Shown: piece by piece, positions 42,945 to 51,791 of the stretch | How the letters are laid out: the number at the start of each line of letters is the position of its first letter | Position numbering within the stretch: position 1 is the stretch's first letter | Source of the DNA: CAIOZA01 sp964464375 | GTDB taxonomy: Bacteria; Bacteroidota; Ignavibacteria; Kapaibacteriales; UBA2268 | Reading direction: 5' to 3' | Length of the DNA: 64,000 bases | Assembly: GCA_964464375.1 (NCBI GenBank) | Contig: CAYXFU010000004.1 | Span: forward strand, 62,001-126,000 | Notes under the pieces: model-generated | What the model was told of the DNA's origin: nothing | The model's input: only the letters and a program-made list of their open reading frames with translations | The model's database searches: none | Program-made: the position numbers and the translations under genes

Positions 42945-43784
42945 ATGGCACTTAGACAGTTAAAACCAATAACACCCGGAACGAGATTTTACTCGGTGAG
43001 CTCATTTAATGAAATCACAACGGATCATCCTTACAAACCACTTGTTAGACCTCTAAAGAAGTCAGGTGGAAGAAATAATACAGGTCGTATTACTTCACGA
43101 CATCGTGGTGGTGGACATAAGAGAAGATACAGAGTCATTGACTTCAAGAGGAATAAAATCGGTATGTCGGCCAGGGTTGAAACAATTGAGTACGATCCAA
43201 ACCGCACAGCACGTATTGCTCTTCTTAAATATGATGACGGTGAGATGAGATATATTCTCGCTCCTGATAAAGTGAAAGTCGGCGATGTTTTGATAGCAAG
43301 CCCTGATGCAGAATACAAAGATGGTAATGCTCTTCCATTGAGAAGAATACCGGTAGGCTTGTTCATTCATAATATTGAAATGAAGCCAGGCAAAGGTGGA
43401 CAGTTAGTACGCTCGGCAGGAACTTCAGCACAGCTAGCTGCTGTGGATGATAAATTTGCTCAAGTAAAATTGCCATCGGGTGAAATCAGATTGATTCCAT
43501 CAAATTGCTACGCAACGATTGGACATGTTGGCAATATCGACTGGATGAATATTCTATGGGGTAAAGCCGGTAGAATGATTTGGAGAGGTAAGAAGCCACA
43601 GACCAGAGGTATGGCTATGAACCCAATTGACCATCCAATGGGTGGTGGAGAAGGAACATCAAAATCCGGTGGTGGACGCTTGCATCCAAGATCACCATGG
43701 GGTCAGCTGGCTAAGGGTCTTAAGACCAGAAAGAAACGCAACTTAAGCGATAAATATATAATTAGACGTAGAAAAGTAAAATAA
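42945..43784 (+). CDS. rplB: 50S ribosomal protein L2
   Basis: A 279-residue L2, bridging the subunits and needed for peptidyl transfer. 'GRITSRHRGGGHKRRYRVIDFKR' and the C-terminal 'RGMAMNPIDHPMGGGEG.s..G' with the conserved His are present, as is 'GKPPQTRG'-like GKKPQTRG. Complete and of normal length. Confidence 0.97.
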   Translation: MALRQLKPITPGTRFYSVSSFNEITTDHPYKPLVRPLKKSGGRNNTGRITSRHRGGGHKRRYRVIDFKRNKIGMSARVETIEYDPNRTARIALLKYDDGEMRYILAPDKVKVGDVLIASPDAEYKDGNALPLRRIPVGLFIHNIEMKPGKGGQLVRSAGTSAQLAAVDDKFAQVKLPSGEIRLIPSNCYATIGHVGNIDWMNILWGKAGRMIWRGKKPQTRGMAMNPIDHPMGGGEGTSKSGGGRLHPRSPWGQLAKGLKTRKKRNLSDKYIIRRRKVK

Positions 43785-43796
43785 TATGGTGGTGTT

Positions 43797-44087
43797 ATGT
43801 CTCGCTCTTTAAAAAAAGGTTACTTTATACACATAAAATTGCAGAAGAAAATTGATGCCCTCAATGAGGCGGCTAAGAAGCAGGTACTCAAAACATGGTC
43901 GAGAGCATCAACAATTACTCCGGATTTTGTGGGTCATACAGTTGCAGTTCATAACGGGAATAAATTTATTCCGGTATATATTACAGAAAACCTGGTAGGT
44001 CATAAGCTCGGAGAATTTGCACCGACAAGAGTTTACCGTGGACATGCTGGGCACAGAAAAGAACAAAAGTCCTCGGCTAAGAAATAA
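43797..44087 (+). CDS. rpsS: 30S ribosomal protein S19
   Basis: A 96-residue S19 in the head of the 30S subunit. SRSLKKGYFI, 'k.ktWSRaStItPdFVGhTvaVHNGnkFiPVYiTenmvGHKLGEFaPTr.yrGH' are typical, with 'enLvGHKLGEFAPTRVYRGH' read here. A short GG-rich site precedes the ATG. Ends in a Lys-rich tail. Confidence 0.97.
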   Translation: MSRSLKKGYFIHIKLQKKIDALNEAAKKQVLKTWSRASTITPDFVGHTVAVHNGNKFIPVYITENLVGHKLGEFAPTRVYRGHAGHRKEQKSSAKK

Positions 44088-44104
44088 GAATAATGGAGCT
44101 ATAG

Positions 44105-44470
44105 ATGGAAGCAAGAGCCTTAAAAAAACATATTCGTTCATCTCCGCGTAAAATGCGGTTAGTGGTGGACTTGATACGTGGCAAAAACGCCGCACAGGCT
44201 TTCTCGATTTTGAGATTTAATACAAAGCTAGCTGCTAAAGATTGCGAAATGGTATTGCGTTCAGCGATATCGAATATTTCTAATCATGAAGATGGTAAAA
44301 AGGTAAAACCTGAAGACCTTTTCATTAAAGAAGCATATGTCAATCAAGGTCTGGTAATGAAAAGAATCAGTCCCGCACCAATGGGAAGGGCATACAGAAT
44401 CAGAAAGCGCTCGAATCATTTAACAATTGTTGTAGCAACCAATCCAAATTATAATTTAGGAGCGAAATAA
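44105..44470 (+). CDS. rplV: 50S ribosomal protein L22
   Basis: A 121-residue L22, whose beta-hairpin lines the exit tunnel. 'IRSSPRKMRLVVDLIRGKNAAQA', 'L..saisN..' and the hairpin RISPAPMGRAYRIRKRSNHLTI are present. The Shine-Dalgarno site of the next gene (TAGGAG) lies in its last codons. Confidence 0.96.
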   Translation: MEARALKKHIRSSPRKMRLVVDLIRGKNAAQAFSILRFNTKLAAKDCEMVLRSAISNISNHEDGKKVKPEDLFIKEAYVNQGLVMKRISPAPMGRAYRIRKRSNHLTIVVATNPNYNLGAK

Positions 44471-44471
44471 A

Positions 44472-45107
44472 TTGGGACAAAAAACTAATCCGATAGGGCT
44501 TCGACTTGGCATCATCAGGCCTTGGGATGCAAACTGGTTTGATGAAAGAAACGTAGCTGAGAAGTTGGAAGAAGATGTCAAGGTACGTAGTTATATCAAA
44601 AGCCGTTTGAAAAAAGCCGGTGTAGCAAGAATCATAGTTGAACGTACAGCAAAGCAACTAAGGATTACGATCAATACTTCCAGACCTGGTGTTATTATCG
44701 GAAGGTCGGGTAAGGATATTACTCAGCTTGAGGAAGAACTTAAGAAAGTAACCGGTAAGGATGTAAAGATTCTTATAAGTGAGATTAAACGCCCAGAACT
44801 TGAGGCATTACTTGTATCCGAAAATATAGCTCAGCAGCTCGAGGGTAGAATTTCATTCCGTCGTGCAATGAAGCAGGCTGTTTCTTCAGCAATGAGAATG
44901 GGAGCTTTCGGCATTAGAATTATGTGTTCCGGAAGACTTGGTGGAGCAGAAATGGCAAGAACCGAGCAGTATAAAGAAGGTAGAATACCTCTTCATACAT
45001 TAAGAGCGGATATTGACTACGGTACAGGAACGGCACACACGATTTATGGCGCTATTGGTATAAAAGTCTGGATCTGCAAGGGCGAAATTATCGGTAAACA
45101 GCAATAA
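44472..45107 (+). CDS. rpsC: 30S ribosomal protein S3
   Basis: A 211-residue S3 at the mRNA entry site. It starts with GQKTNPIGLRLGI after a TTG at 44472, one base after the rplV stop, with GGAG 9 nt upstream. The KH domain loop GRSGKDITQL and the C-terminal 'GRLGGAEMARTEqYkEGRiPLHTLRADIDYGtgtAhTiYGaIGIKVWi' are intact. The rare TTG start is certain because the conserved N-terminus begins there. Confidence 0.96.
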   Translation: MGQKTNPIGLRLGIIRPWDANWFDERNVAEKLEEDVKVRSYIKSRLKKAGVARIIVERTAKQLRITINTSRPGVIIGRSGKDITQLEEELKKVTGKDVKILISEIKRPELEALLVSENIAQQLEGRISFRRAMKQAVSSAMRMGAFGIRIMCSGRLGGAEMARTEQYKEGRIPLHTLRADIDYGTGTAHTIYGAIGIKVWICKGEIIGKQQ

Positions 45108-45175
45108 TTGCTCATATCCGGATAAGACTAACATTATAAATAGATTTGATAATAAAATAAGTTGAGTAAGTCATC

Positions 45176-45592
45176 ATGTTGCTTCCAAAAAGAGTAAAAT
45201 ATAGAAAAACGCAAAGAGGCAGAAACCGCGGTAAAGCTCAGAGAGGTTCACAGGTAACATTCGGTTCATTTGGATTGAAGACTCTTGATGCTGCCTGGTT
45301 GACAAGCAGACAGATTGAAGCAGCTCGTATTGCTATCAATCGCTTCCTCAAGCGTGAAGGTAAGATGTGGATCAGAATATTTCCTGATAAACCAGTAACT
45401 AAAAAGCCAGCTGAAACTCGTATGGGTAGTGGTAAGGGAAGTCCTGAATTCTGGGTAGCCGTAGTAAAGCCGGGAAGAATACTTTTTGAGGTTGACGGTG
45501 TAGAGATGAAGGATGCTCAGGAAGCTTTAAGATTAGCATCGCATAAATTACCAATTAAGACAAAATTTGTTAAACGTATTGATATCGAATAA
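45176..45592 (+). CDS. rplP: 50S ribosomal protein L16
   Basis: A 138-residue L16 near the A-site tRNA elbow. LLPKRVKYRKTQRGR, 'G.ygLktldaaWlTsRQIEAARiAi.RflKReGk.WIRiFPdkPvTkKPAEtRMGsGKGspe.WVAvVkPGrilFEv.Gv' are typical. The RMGSGKG loop is intact. A 68-bp gap before it holds TAGATTTG at 45141-45148, a -7-like box without a well-placed partner. Confidence 0.96.
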   Translation: MLLPKRVKYRKTQRGRNRGKAQRGSQVTFGSFGLKTLDAAWLTSRQIEAARIAINRFLKREGKMWIRIFPDKPVTKKPAETRMGSGKGSPEFWVAVVKPGRILFEVDGVEMKDAQEALRLASHKLPIKTKFVKRIDIE

Positions 45593-45593
45593 G

Positions 45594-45797
45594 ATGAAAC
45601 CGCGCAAAGCAAAAGATTTAAGAGAATTGACTGACGGTGAATTAACAGGTTCACTTAAGGAAACTCGTGAAACTTTGATAAATCAAAGATTTCAACATTC
45701 GCTCTCACAGTTGCAGGACACTGCATACTTAAGAACTTTGAAGCAGGACACTGCAAGATTGAAAACAATTATAAAAGAACGCAATCTGGATAAGTAA
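45594..45797 (+). CDS. rpmC: 50S ribosomal protein L29
   Basis: A 67-residue L29 at the tunnel exit. The start is ATG 45594, one base after the rplP stop, giving MKPRKAKDLRELTDGEL. An open frame further upstream lies within rplP. 'el..kl.e.r..l.nlrfqhs..QL.dtayLr.lkrdiArlkTii.e' is the two-helix pattern. Complete. Confidence 0.93.
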   Translation: MKPRKAKDLRELTDGELTGSLKETRETLINQRFQHSLSQLQDTAYLRTLKQDTARLKTIIKERNLDK

Positions 45798-45798
45798 A

Positions 45799-46089
45799 AT
45801 GGAAGAAAACACAGTAAATACAGGCGCAGAAATCACTGCGAAAAGCAACCGCAGAATACTGATGGGCAAAGTAGCATCTAACAAAATGGATAAAACCATA
45901 GTTGTCATCATCGTGCGTCAGGTGGCTCATCCAATTTATAAGAAATATTTCAAGAGATCAAGCAGGATGATGGCACATGATCCTAATAACGAATGTAAAA
46001 TTGGTGATACAGTAAAAATTCGTGAGTCAAGACCCTTGAGTGCAAATAAACGTTGGGAATTGCTTGAAATAGTTGTAAGAGCGAAATAA
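45799..46089 (+). CDS. rpsQ: 30S ribosomal protein S17
   Basis: A 96-residue S17 with an N-terminal extension of about 15 residues (EENTVNTGAEITAK) over the usual 80-85. The OB-fold core GKVASNKMDKTIVV, 'hPiYkKy.krsskymaHDpnNeckiGDtVkI.EsRPLSa.KRWelleiV' is clear. One base separates it from rpmC. Confidence 0.95.
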   Translation: MEENTVNTGAEITAKSNRRILMGKVASNKMDKTIVVIIVRQVAHPIYKKYFKRSSRMMAHDPNNECKIGDTVKIRESRPLSANKRWELLEIVVRAK

Positions 46090-46109
46090 AAAAACGGAGA
46101 TAAATTAAA

Positions 46110-46478
46110 ATGATACAAGAAGAAACTAATCTGACTGTTGCTGATAATTCGGGTGCTCGTAAGGTACGTTGTATCAGAGTGCTTGGAGGTCATGGTAAAA
46201 GATACGCTAGAATAGGCGATCTGGTGGTGGTATCAGTAAAATCAGCACTTCCCAATGCGAATGTAAAAAAGGGTGAAGTCTGTAGAGCAGTGATAGTAAG
46301 AACCAGCAAAGAACAACGCAGAAAAGACGGATCATATATTAGATTCGATGACAATGCTGCTGTGATCTTAAATGCTGCGGGAGAACCACGCGGAACACGT
46401 ATATTCGGTCCGGTGGCTCGTGAATTACGCGAGAAAAATTTTATGAAAATAGTGTCTTTAGCGCCTGAAGTAATATAA
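46110..46478 (+). CDS. rplN: 50S ribosomal protein L14
   Basis: A 122-residue L14. 'MIQEET.LtVADNSGARkvrCIrVLGG' and 'R.dGSyIrFDdNAaVilna.gePrGTRIFGPVARELRekNFMKIvSLAPEV' are almost textbook. ACGGAG lies ahead of the ATG. Confidence 0.97.
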   Translation: MIQEETNLTVADNSGARKVRCIRVLGGHGKRYARIGDLVVVSVKSALPNANVKKGEVCRAVIVRTSKEQRRKDGSYIRFDDNAAVILNAAGEPRGTRIFGPVARELREKNFMKIVSLAPEVI

Positions 46479-46493
46479 TTGGTGAATGAAATG

Positions 46494-46814
46494 ATGAAAT
46501 TAAAAATAAAAAAGGGCGATATAGTCCAAGTGATTGCAGGGAACGACAAGGGAGTAAGCGGAAGAGTGCTCGAAGTTTATCCTAAGAAAATGAGAGTTCT
46601 GGTTGAAGGTGTCAGTATTCGCAAGAAACATGAAAGACCTAGCCAACGCAATCAGCAGGGCGGTATTGTAAGCAAAGAAATGCCTATACATTATTCTAAC
46701 GTATTGTTGCAGGATTCTGAAAAGAATCCGACAAGAGTAGGCATTAAGTTTGAAGAAAAAGGCGGTATTAAAGAATCCGTCAGATATGCAAAAACAAATG
46801 ATAAGCAAGTTTAA
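46494..46814 (+). CDS. rplX: 50S ribosomal protein L24
   Basis: A 106-residue L24, an assembly initiator. KLKIKKGDIVQVIAGNDKG is the KOW motif region. 'VlVEGvni.kKH.rPsq.nqqGGIv.kE.PIh.SNVll' follows. Two adjacent ATG codons at 46491 and 46494 are possible. GGTGA at 46481-46485 spaces better with 46494. A TTG at 46479 is rejected. Confidence 0.94.
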   Translation: MKLKIKKGDIVQVIAGNDKGVSGRVLEVYPKKMRVLVEGVSIRKKHERPSQRNQQGGIVSKEMPIHYSNVLLQDSEKNPTRVGIKFEEKGGIKESVRYAKTNDKQV

Positions 46815-46838
46815 AAGTTAATAAGAGATAGTTAGAAC

Positions 46839-47498
46839 ATGGCTGCACCAAAAAAATCAACATCTGCCTCGCCATTCGCTGCACAAGCGAAAAAGGCTGA
46901 CTTTAAGCCTGATGGTAAAAGACTGGATGAAGTTAAGGATAAAGAAATTCCTAAACCAAGACTTGAGGCTTTTTATAGAGAGCAGGTAGTTCCTGCTTTA
47001 ATGAAAAAATTTAGTTTTAAATCTATAATGCAGGTTCCTAAGCTGAAGAAGATTACTCTTAATATGGGTATTGGAGCGGCAACACAGGACCTTAAGGCTT
47101 TGCAGTCTGCAATTAATGAGCTTGAATTGATATCCGGTCAGAGACCTGTGATCAATCGTGCAAAAACTGCGATATCGAACTTCAAATTGCGTGAGGGTAG
47201 TCCTATCGGATGCTCAGTTACACTTCGCAGAGCAAGAATGTATGAATTTTTAGATAGATTTATAAACATTACTTCGCCTCGTATTCGTGACTTTCGTGGA
47301 TTCCCGGATAAAAGCTTCGACGGACGAGGTAATTATTCAATCGGTATTAAGGAACAGATTATATTTCCTGAAATTGATGTTGATAAAGTAAGCAGAATTA
47401 CAGGACTGGATATAACATTTGTGACGAAGAGCGGTGGCGACGAAGAAGCGCATGCATTGCTACTGGAGTTTGGTTTCCCATTTCGTAAAAAAGATTAA
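46839..47498 (+). CDS. rplE: 50S ribosomal protein L5 with N-terminal extension
   Basis: A 219-residue L5, which binds 5S rRNA and contacts P-site tRNA. The family core starts at about residue 40 (PKPRLEAFYREQVVPALMKKF) and includes 'kItLNMGiG', 'iSGQrPvinrAktaISNFKlReG.piGc.VTLR..rMyeFLdRfiniTsPRiRDFRGfpdksFDGrGNYs.GikEQiiFPEI'. The first 38 residues are an added Ala/Lys/Ser-rich basic leader. The ATG at 46839 is the first in frame after rplX. A shorter start inside the leader is not available as ATG. Confidence 0.94.
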   Translation: MAAPKKSTSASPFAAQAKKADFKPDGKRLDEVKDKEIPKPRLEAFYREQVVPALMKKFSFKSIMQVPKLKKITLNMGIGAATQDLKALQSAINELELISGQRPVINRAKTAISNFKLREGSPIGCSVTLRRARMYEFLDRFINITSPRIRDFRGFPDKSFDGRGNYSIGIKEQIIFPEIDVDKVSRITGLDITFVTKSGGDEEAHALLLEFGFPFRKKD

Positions 47499-47511
47499 GA
47501 GAGTATAGTAT

Positions 47512-47781
47512 ATGTCAACAACAGCTATCGTAGCCCGTAACCTAAAAAGACAACGCCTAGTTGCTAAGTATGCAGAACAACGCAAAGCAATGAAAGAAGC
47601 TGGCGATTATATCGGATTACAGAAATTACCAAGAAACAGCTCACCATCAAGAGTGAGAAACAGATGTTTTGCAACCGGCCGTGGACGTGGAGTTTACAAA
47701 AAGTTCGGTCTTTGCAGAAATATGTTCCGTCAGATGGCACTGGATGGGAAGATTCCGGGCATCAGAAAAGCAAGCTGGTAA
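47512..47781 (+). CDS. rpsN: 30S ribosomal protein S14 (zinc-free type)
   Basis: An 89-residue S14. 'R...LpRnSSPsRvrNRCfaTGRgRGvYkkFGlcRn.FRqmAldGkiPGirKaSW' is the family core. The zinc-ribbon CxxC pairs of the short 61-residue S14 are absent, so this is the long, zinc-independent form. It is in the 30S head near the A site. Confidence 0.95.
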   Translation: MSTTAIVARNLKRQRLVAKYAEQRKAMKEAGDYIGLQKLPRNSSPSRVRNRCFATGRGRGVYKKFGLCRNMFRQMALDGKIPGIRKASW

Positions 47782-47832
47782 TTGAATTTTTTAGAAACAG
47801 ATTATAATAAATATATTGAGCGTTAGTAGATT

Positions 47833-48228
47833 ATGCCAGTAACAGATACAATAGCGGATTTCATTACAAGAATACGCAATGCCGGAAGCGCCGGTCATAA
47901 AACAGTGGAGTGTCCCTGCTCCAACCTCAAGATGGCTGTAGCGGTTATTTTAAAAGAACAGGGTTATATCGCTGATTATGAAAAAATCGATGATGGTTTA
48001 CAGGGATCCATTAAAGTAACATTGAAGTATTATAACAAGCAACATGTTATTAAAGAATTGATCCGCATTAGCAAGCCAGGCAGAAGAATTTATATGCCAG
48101 CTGATAAATTGCCCAGAGTAAGAAATGGACTAGGCACAGCAGTAATCTCTACTTCAAGAGGTGTGCTATCAGATAAACAAGCCCGCAAATTGAATATTGG
48201 CGGCGAAATTCTCTTAAGCGTTTGGTAA
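47833..48228 (+). CDS. rpsH: 30S ribosomal protein S8
   Basis: A 131-residue S8. 'DtIADfiTRIRNA', 'iLkeeGyI.dye', 'ISkPGrRiYmpadklPrVrnGLGtaviSTsrGvlSdkqArklniGGEiLlsVW' are typical. S8 regulates spc operons in some bacteria, but no target hairpin is apparent. Confidence 0.96.
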   Translation: MPVTDTIADFITRIRNAGSAGHKTVECPCSNLKMAVAVILKEQGYIADYEKIDDGLQGSIKVTLKYYNKQHVIKELIRISKPGRRIYMPADKLPRVRNGLGTAVISTSRGVLSDKQARKLNIGGEILLSVW

Positions 48229-48253
48229 AATTTTAATTTACAGGAGTAATACT

Positions 48254-48793
48254 GTGTCACGAGTTGGTAAAAAACCTATTGAAGTTCCAGCAAAAGTGCA
48301 AGTCACGATAAAAGAACGCACTTTGAAGGCCAAAGGTCCAAAAGGCGAGTTATCGCTAAATATACCGGAACAAATTGATTTTAAATTTGAAAATAATATT
48401 ATTACATTTTCACGTAATGACGATGAAAAACATATAAGAGCTCTCCATGGTCTAACAAGAGCATTGACCTTTAATGTTGTCGAAGGCGTTAATACTGGAT
48501 TTAATAAAACCATGACTGTCGAAGGCGTTGGTTTCAAGGTCGAACAAAAAGGTAAGCATATTTTGCTTGCACTTGGATTTTCGCATCCAGTGCTTGTGGT
48601 TGCACCCGAAGGTATTGAACTAACAGTGCCTGCAAATAATACAATAATGGTTAGCGGAATTGACAAACAACTGGTTGGTCAAATGGCAGCTAAAATTCGC
48701 GAATTGAAGAAGCCTGAGCCATACAAGGGCAAAGGAATCCGCTATGTAGGCGAATATGTGAGAAGAAAAGCCGGCAAGACAACAGGTAAGTAA
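48254..48793 (+). CDS. rplF: 50S ribosomal protein L6
   Basis: A 179-residue L6. 'SRVGKKPIEVP', 'VkGPKGeLs', 'GLtRaL..NvveGV..GF.KtL.veGvGykv' and the final 'PePYKGKGIRYvgE.VrrKaGKttgk' are present. GTG 48254 follows CAGGAG by 7 nt. The sarcin-ricin-loop contact region is intact. Confidence 0.96.
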   Translation: MSRVGKKPIEVPAKVQVTIKERTLKAKGPKGELSLNIPEQIDFKFENNIITFSRNDDEKHIRALHGLTRALTFNVVEGVNTGFNKTMTVEGVGFKVEQKGKHILLALGFSHPVLVVAPEGIELTVPANNTIMVSGIDKQLVGQMAAKIRELKKPEPYKGKGIRYVGEYVRRKAGKTTGK

Positions 48794-48826
48794 TTAAAGA
48801 AGTTAAATATATCATTATAGATTAAA

Positions 48827-49198
48827 ATGAATATTCAAGCATTAAAACAGAAGAAAAGAACTAGAAGAAAATTCAGCGTCCGTAAGAAGATCTTTGGTAC
48901 ACCCGAAAGATTGAGATTATCGGTTTACAGAAGCTTGAATCATATTTCTGCTCAGATTATTGATGATGTCTCCGGTACTACACTGGTTGCCGCTTCAACA
49001 TTGGAAGCAGATGTGAAGAGCTTGATTCAGCCAGGCACAAAAAAGACTGATCAGAGCAAATTCGTAGGAGCAGCGTTAGCCAAAAAAGCTATTGCAAAGA
49101 ATATCACAACTGTAGTATTCGATCGTAACGGTTTTCTCTATCATGGTAGAGTTAAAGCATTGGCAGATGCAGCACGCGAAGCAGGATTAAAATTCTAA
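48827..49198 (+). CDS. rplR: 50S ribosomal protein L18
   Basis: A 123-residue L18 binding 5S rRNA. 'RkkfsVRkKifGTperlRLsVyRSlnHIsAQiIDDvsGtTLvaAST' and the C-terminal 'vvFDRnGflYHGRVkALAdAAREaGLkF' match the family. Between rplF and rpsE in the spc order. Confidence 0.96.
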   Translation: MNIQALKQKKRTRRKFSVRKKIFGTPERLRLSVYRSLNHISAQIIDDVSGTTLVAASTLEADVKSLIQPGTKKTDQSKFVGAALAKKAIAKNITTVVFDRNGFLYHGRVKALADAAREAGLKF

Positions 49199-49241
49199 AG
49201 AATGAATATTATAAAAATTTGGTTTAAGAAGGAGATTTTTT

Positions 49242-49745
49242 GTGGCTAAGGTAAAATCCTCCGAAGTCGATTTAAAAGATAAGCTGGTGTATGTAGGCAG
49301 AACAGCTAAAGTAGTCAAGGGCGGTAGAAGATTCAGCTTTTCGGCAATAGTAGTCGTAGGCGATCATAACGGTCATGTTGGCTATGGTCTAGGCAAAGCA
49401 AGTGAAGTTGTTGATGCAGTAACAAAAGCTACAGACGCAGCTAAGAAGAATGTTGTCTTTGTAAGACTACAGAACACAACAGTTCCACACGAAGTGATAG
49501 GCAGATTCGGAGCCGCAAAGGTTATGATTAAGCCAGCAACTCCGGGAACGGGTGTTATCGCCGCAGGCGGTGTTCGTGCTATTCTAGAGCTAGCAGGTGT
49601 TCAGGATGTTTTGACCAAGAGTATTGGCTCATCAAATCCACACAACACAGTGAAAGCCGCAATGAAAGGCTTGATGCAATTGGAAGATGCACAGTCAGTG
49701 GCAGCGCGCCGCGGACTTCCATTAGAAAAAGTTGTAATGGGCTAA
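49242..49745 (+). CDS. rpsE: 30S ribosomal protein S5
   Basis: A 167-residue S5 at the mRNA entry channel. 'lkDklVyvgRtaKVVKGGRRFsFsAivVVGDhnGhVGyGLGKAsEV.dAvtKat' and 'PGTGVIAaGgvRailElaGvqDvLtKSiGSsNphNtVkA' are typical. GTG 49242 follows AAGGAG. Complete. Confidence 0.97.
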   Translation: MAKVKSSEVDLKDKLVYVGRTAKVVKGGRRFSFSAIVVVGDHNGHVGYGLGKASEVVDAVTKATDAAKKNVVFVRLQNTTVPHEVIGRFGAAKVMIKPATPGTGVIAAGGVRAILELAGVQDVLTKSIGSSNPHNTVKAAMKGLMQLEDAQSVAARRGLPLEKVVMG

Positions 49746-49783
49746 TTTTAGAAAAATTTATATAAGAATAGAGCGGGTTATAA

Positions 49784-49969
49784 ATGGCACAGCTAAAAAT
49801 AACACAGGTTAAAAGCACTATTAAAAGGCTTGAAAAACAAAAGCTTACAATTAAAGCACTAGGGCTGGGTCGTCCAAATTACAGTAAGATTTTGCCGGAT
49901 AATCCACAGACACGTGGAATGATAAACGTAGTAAAGCACTTAGTAAAAGTAGAAGAAGTTTCAGAATAA
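49784..49969 (+). CDS. rpmD: 50S ribosomal protein L30
   Basis: A 61-residue L30. 'LkITqVkStIkRlekQKlTikALGLgrpnyskilpDnPqtRGMInvVkHLVkveEv' covers the whole family. Between rpsE and rplO, as usual. Confidence 0.94.
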   Translation: MAQLKITQVKSTIKRLEKQKLTIKALGLGRPNYSKILPDNPQTRGMINVVKHLVKVEEVSE

Positions 49970-49984
49970 TTATAAAGCAAGAAA

Positions 49985-50446
49985 ATGAAACACATAGGTA
50001 ATTTGACATACGCAGAAGGCGCTAAGAAAGACAGAAAAAGAATCGGTCGCGGACAAGGTTCAGGTCATGGCGGTACTTCAACTAGAGGCCATAAAGGTGC
50101 TCAGTCTCGTTCGGGTTATACACGCAAGGTCGGTTTTGAAGGTGGACAGATGCCTTTGCATAGAAGACTTCCAAAATTCGGATTTTTCAACAGATTCCGT
50201 GTTGAATACCAGGTAATTAATGTAAGCAGACTTCAGGAGTTGGTAGAAAACAATCAGCTCAGTGGTAATACTGTTAACCTTGAAATACTTTATAGTATCG
50301 GAGCAGTTGCTAACAGCAGACTCCCAATTAAAGTATTAGGCAATGGTGAGATAACATCTGCTCTGAATATTGAGGCGGCTAAAACAACAGCTTCCGCAAA
50401 ACAGAAAATAGAATCTGCCGGAGGGACAGTTACAATTAATGAGTAG
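49985..50446 (+). CDS. rplO: 50S ribosomal protein L15
   Basis: A 153-residue L15. 'gnLtyaeGakKdrKRiGRGqGSGhGGTStRGHKGaqSRSGytrkvGFEGGQMPLhRRLPKfGF' is the conserved N-terminal half. The last 8 bases overlap secY (ATG 50439 lies before the TAG 50444-50446), indicating coupling. Confidence 0.96.
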   Translation: MKHIGNLTYAEGAKKDRKRIGRGQGSGHGGTSTRGHKGAQSRSGYTRKVGFEGGQMPLHRRLPKFGFFNRFRVEYQVINVSRLQELVENNQLSGNTVNLEILYSIGAVANSRLPIKVLGNGEITSALNIEAAKTTASAKQKIESAGGTVTINE

Positions 50447-51785
50447 TGTAGTACAAACATTCAAGAACATCTTCAGGATTGAAGAGCTTCGTACAAGAAT
50501 CATAACAACAATATTGATATTAGTTGTTGTTCGTCTTGGTGCGCAAATTACTGTACCGGGTCTTGATATGACTCTGCTGCATATTTCTAACAAAAGTGAT
50601 TCAAACAGTCTTTTTGGATTGTTTGATTTGTTTGTTGGTGGAGCTTTCTCAAATGCCGCAATTTTTGCTCTTGGTATTATGCCTTATATTACTGCATCTA
50701 TTATTCTTCAGTTAGGTGGAATTGTAATTCCTGAACTGCAAAAGATGCAAAAAGAGGGTGAAGAAGGAAGACGCAAGATAAATCAATGGACGAGAATCTT
50801 AACAGTTATAATTGCCGCAATGCAATCATGGGCTTTTACTCTTAGGTTAGGTGCAATGGAAGCAAATGGATTGCCGGTGGTCCCCGATAGCGGGGTTATT
50901 TTTGTTATAACGACTGTCTTCATTATGACAGCCGGTGTTATGATTATGATGTGGCTTGGAGAAAGAATTACCGAATTTGGTATTGGAAATGGAATTTCCT
51001 TGATTATTATGATTGGTATCGTTGCCAGGCTCCCGGGTGCTTTGTATCAGGAAGTGAATCAGGTGTTCACACTTGCAGAGAGACCTTGGATAATGGAAGT
51101 GATTATCTTATTATTTGTTTTAGCTGTAATTGCTTCAGTAATCTTTATTACTCAGGGCACAAGACGAATACCTGTTCAGTATGCTAAACGTCAGGTTGGC
51201 AGAAAAGTTTATGGCGGGACAACACAGTACATCCCTTTGAGAGTTAATACTGCCGGTGTTATGCCTATCATTTTTGCTCAATCGCTTATGTTTATTCCGA
51301 ACACAATTTTCAGCTTCTTCCCGGAAAGTACATGGCTTTATGGAGTTGTCTCATTATTCAATGAGAGTTCATACACTTATGCGATTATCTATGGCGGTAT
51401 GGTTGTGTTGTTTACTTACTTCTATACAGCTATCGTTTTTAATCCTAGGGAAATGGCTGATAATATGAAAAAGCAAGGTGGTTTTATTCCGGGTATCAGA
51501 CCGGGATCGCAAACTGCTGAATATATAGATGGTATCATTACAAGAATCACGTTACCGGGTTCGTTCTTTTTAGCTGTGGTGGCAATACTTCCAACATTTG
51601 CTATAAATATTCTGGGTGTATCGAGTGGTTTAGCTTCATTTATTGGTGGTACTTCGTTGCTGATTGTCGTAGGTGTTTGCCTTGATACATTGCAACAAAT
51701 CGAATCATATTTGTTAATGAGGCATTATGATGGATTTATGAAGAGCGGCAAGATTAAGGGCAGAACCGGTTCCGGTGGATTTTAA
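50439..51785 (+). CDS. secY: Protein translocase subunit SecY
   Basis: A 448-residue channel protein with ten transmembrane helices. 'fkniFrieELRtRIittiLilvVvRlGaqItVPGlD' opens it. 'LGIMPYITASIIlQL', 'GIGNGISLIImigIvarlPg', 'rRIPVQYAKRqvGRKvYGG.tqYIPLrVNtAGVMPIIFAQSLMf' and 'NPREmAdNmKKqGGFIPGIRPG..TaeYid' are family landmarks. It is translationally coupled to rplO. The Sec channel also exports the T9SS cargo proteins of this window before they reach the outer membrane. Confidence 0.97.
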   Translation: MSSVVQTFKNIFRIEELRTRIITTILILVVVRLGAQITVPGLDMTLLHISNKSDSNSLFGLFDLFVGGAFSNAAIFALGIMPYITASIILQLGGIVIPELQKMQKEGEEGRRKINQWTRILTVIIAAMQSWAFTLRLGAMEANGLPVVPDSGVIFVITTVFIMTAGVMIMMWLGERITEFGIGNGISLIIMIGIVARLPGALYQEVNQVFTLAERPWIMEVIILLFVLAVIASVIFITQGTRRIPVQYAKRQVGRKVYGGTTQYIPLRVNTAGVMPIIFAQSLMFIPNTIFSFFPESTWLYGVVSLFNESSYTYAIIYGGMVVLFTYFYTAIVFNPREMADNMKKQGGFIPGIRPGSQTAEYIDGIITRITLPGSFFLAVVAILPTFAINILGVSSGLASFIGGTSLLIVVGVCLDTLQQIESYLLMRHYDGFMKSGKIKGRTGSGGF

Positions 51786-51791
51786 TTTATT

